NCBI GenBank assembly: GCA_013407085.1
Contig: JACCGJ010020381.1
Span: forward strand, 1 to 64,000
Reading direction: 5' to 3'
Source: Atriophallophorus winterbourni
Lineage: Eukaryota > Platyhelminthes > Trematoda > Plagiorchiida > Microphallidae
Length of the DNA: 64,000 nucleotides
Under the pieces are notes generated by a model. It had not been told where the DNA came from. It worked only from the letters and a program-made list of their open reading frames with translations, and did no database searches. The position numbers were made by a program, and so were the translations under genes. Shown piece by piece: positions 63,764 to 64,000 of the stretch (positions within the stretch are counted from its first letter, which is position 1; every line of letters begins with the position of its first letter).

Positions 63764-63834
63764 ATGAATATTGTGTGCGCGACAAAAAATTCAGTGTTCA
63801 AGAAAAAGAGCAAAATCAGAATTTAATCCGGTGA

Positions 63835-64000
63835 TACTCTTCGGTAGTTGATCGCACGATGTTGAAAGTAAGACCAGTCGACGGCGAAGAATAAGATCTT
63901 TCCGATGACGTTAATCCCTTTGAGGACTTCAAGAGTATTAACAGAGTCGCACGCGTAGATCCAATATGGGAAAATCACGATAAATCCCGATTTGCTCGTA
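63835..64000. other. upstream region of the split CR1
   Basis: Likely CR1 5' UTR continuing past the window edge; nothing else recognised. Confidence 0.35.

Larger units (their letters stand above)
59633..63830 (-). mobile_element. PHD-CR1 copy split by nested insertions (main part)
   Basis: Minus strand: ORF1 (63763-62413), overlapping ORF2 (62446 onwards), degraded RT and C terminus down to 59633; the last C-terminal codons and 3' UTR lie at 53157-53030. Same subfamily as the 15.5-16.3 kb fragment (LGSKQLSCVTEEKDL). ORF1 is fully open, but ORF2 breaks inside the endonuclease. Confidence 0.75.

Noticed and set aside
1..64000. Host protein-coding gene
   Set aside because: Every frame with recognisable motifs belongs to a retroelement; no multi-exon pattern of a known cellular protein was seen by eye, though short exons could be missed.

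Overview
This is eukaryotic repeat-rich DNA with no host gene, rRNA gene or convincing tRNA gene that I can recognise. It is AT-rich, codon-level homology is confined to reverse transcriptases, integrase, endonucleases and retrotransposon ORF1/gag proteins, and there are no operons or ribosome-binding sites. The element mix points to a flatworm, most likely a digenean trematode of schistosome type: CsRn1-like Gypsy elements with a tRNA-Trp-like primer site and a CHCC gag knuckle, PHD-finger CR1 elements, RTE tails, Penelope-like elements, and a SINE-like repeat with a hammerhead-like core resembling schistosome Sm-alpha. The species is inference only.

Layout. 0.6-3.2 kb: hammerhead-ribozyme repeats, including three tandem 257-bp ribozyme monomers inserted in another ribozyme repeat. 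3.6-8.1 kb: decayed near-full-length CR1 (minus). 8-19 kb: scattered RTE 3' ends, a 5'-truncated CR1, relict LTRs and a tRNA-like SINE. 20.1-21.7 kb: a Jockey/CR1-group element ('family J'). 23.4-25.5 kb: Penelope-like element between inverted pseudo-LTRs that each carry a hammerhead. 27.8-29.2 kb: two further Penelope fragments and the SINE. 33-34 kb: an internally deleted CR1. 37.4-38.5 kb: RTE tail split by a fold-back hammerhead repeat with a 14-bp target duplication. 40-47.3 kb: CR1 mosaics and then the best-preserved CR1 of the window (ORF2 of at least 917 codons fully open, ORF1 broken by a 76-bp insertion). 47.3-53 kb: Mag-like gag-protease with its LTR, a solo CsRn1-like LTR, and a Gypsy pol-LTR-primer-site remnant. 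53-64 kb: a CR1 copy (minus) split by about 6.5 kb of nested DNA that holds a truncated plus-strand CR1 and a CsRn1-like Gypsy element with two 462-bp LTRs.

How the parts relate. Autonomous elements (CR1, RTE, family J, Penelope, Gypsy) are mostly dead copies inserted into one another. The non-autonomous hammerhead repeats fall into structurally distinct families (257-bp 'R', 'A', 'B', Penelope-linked 'C', SINE 'D') with different helix sequences but the same catalytic core. Families R, A and B share a palindromic ACCGGU helix III, which suggests cleavage as dimers. Two of their insertions have 13-14-bp target duplications, so they have been mobile. Everything here was read by eye: boundaries are approximate and no alignment or database search was run.
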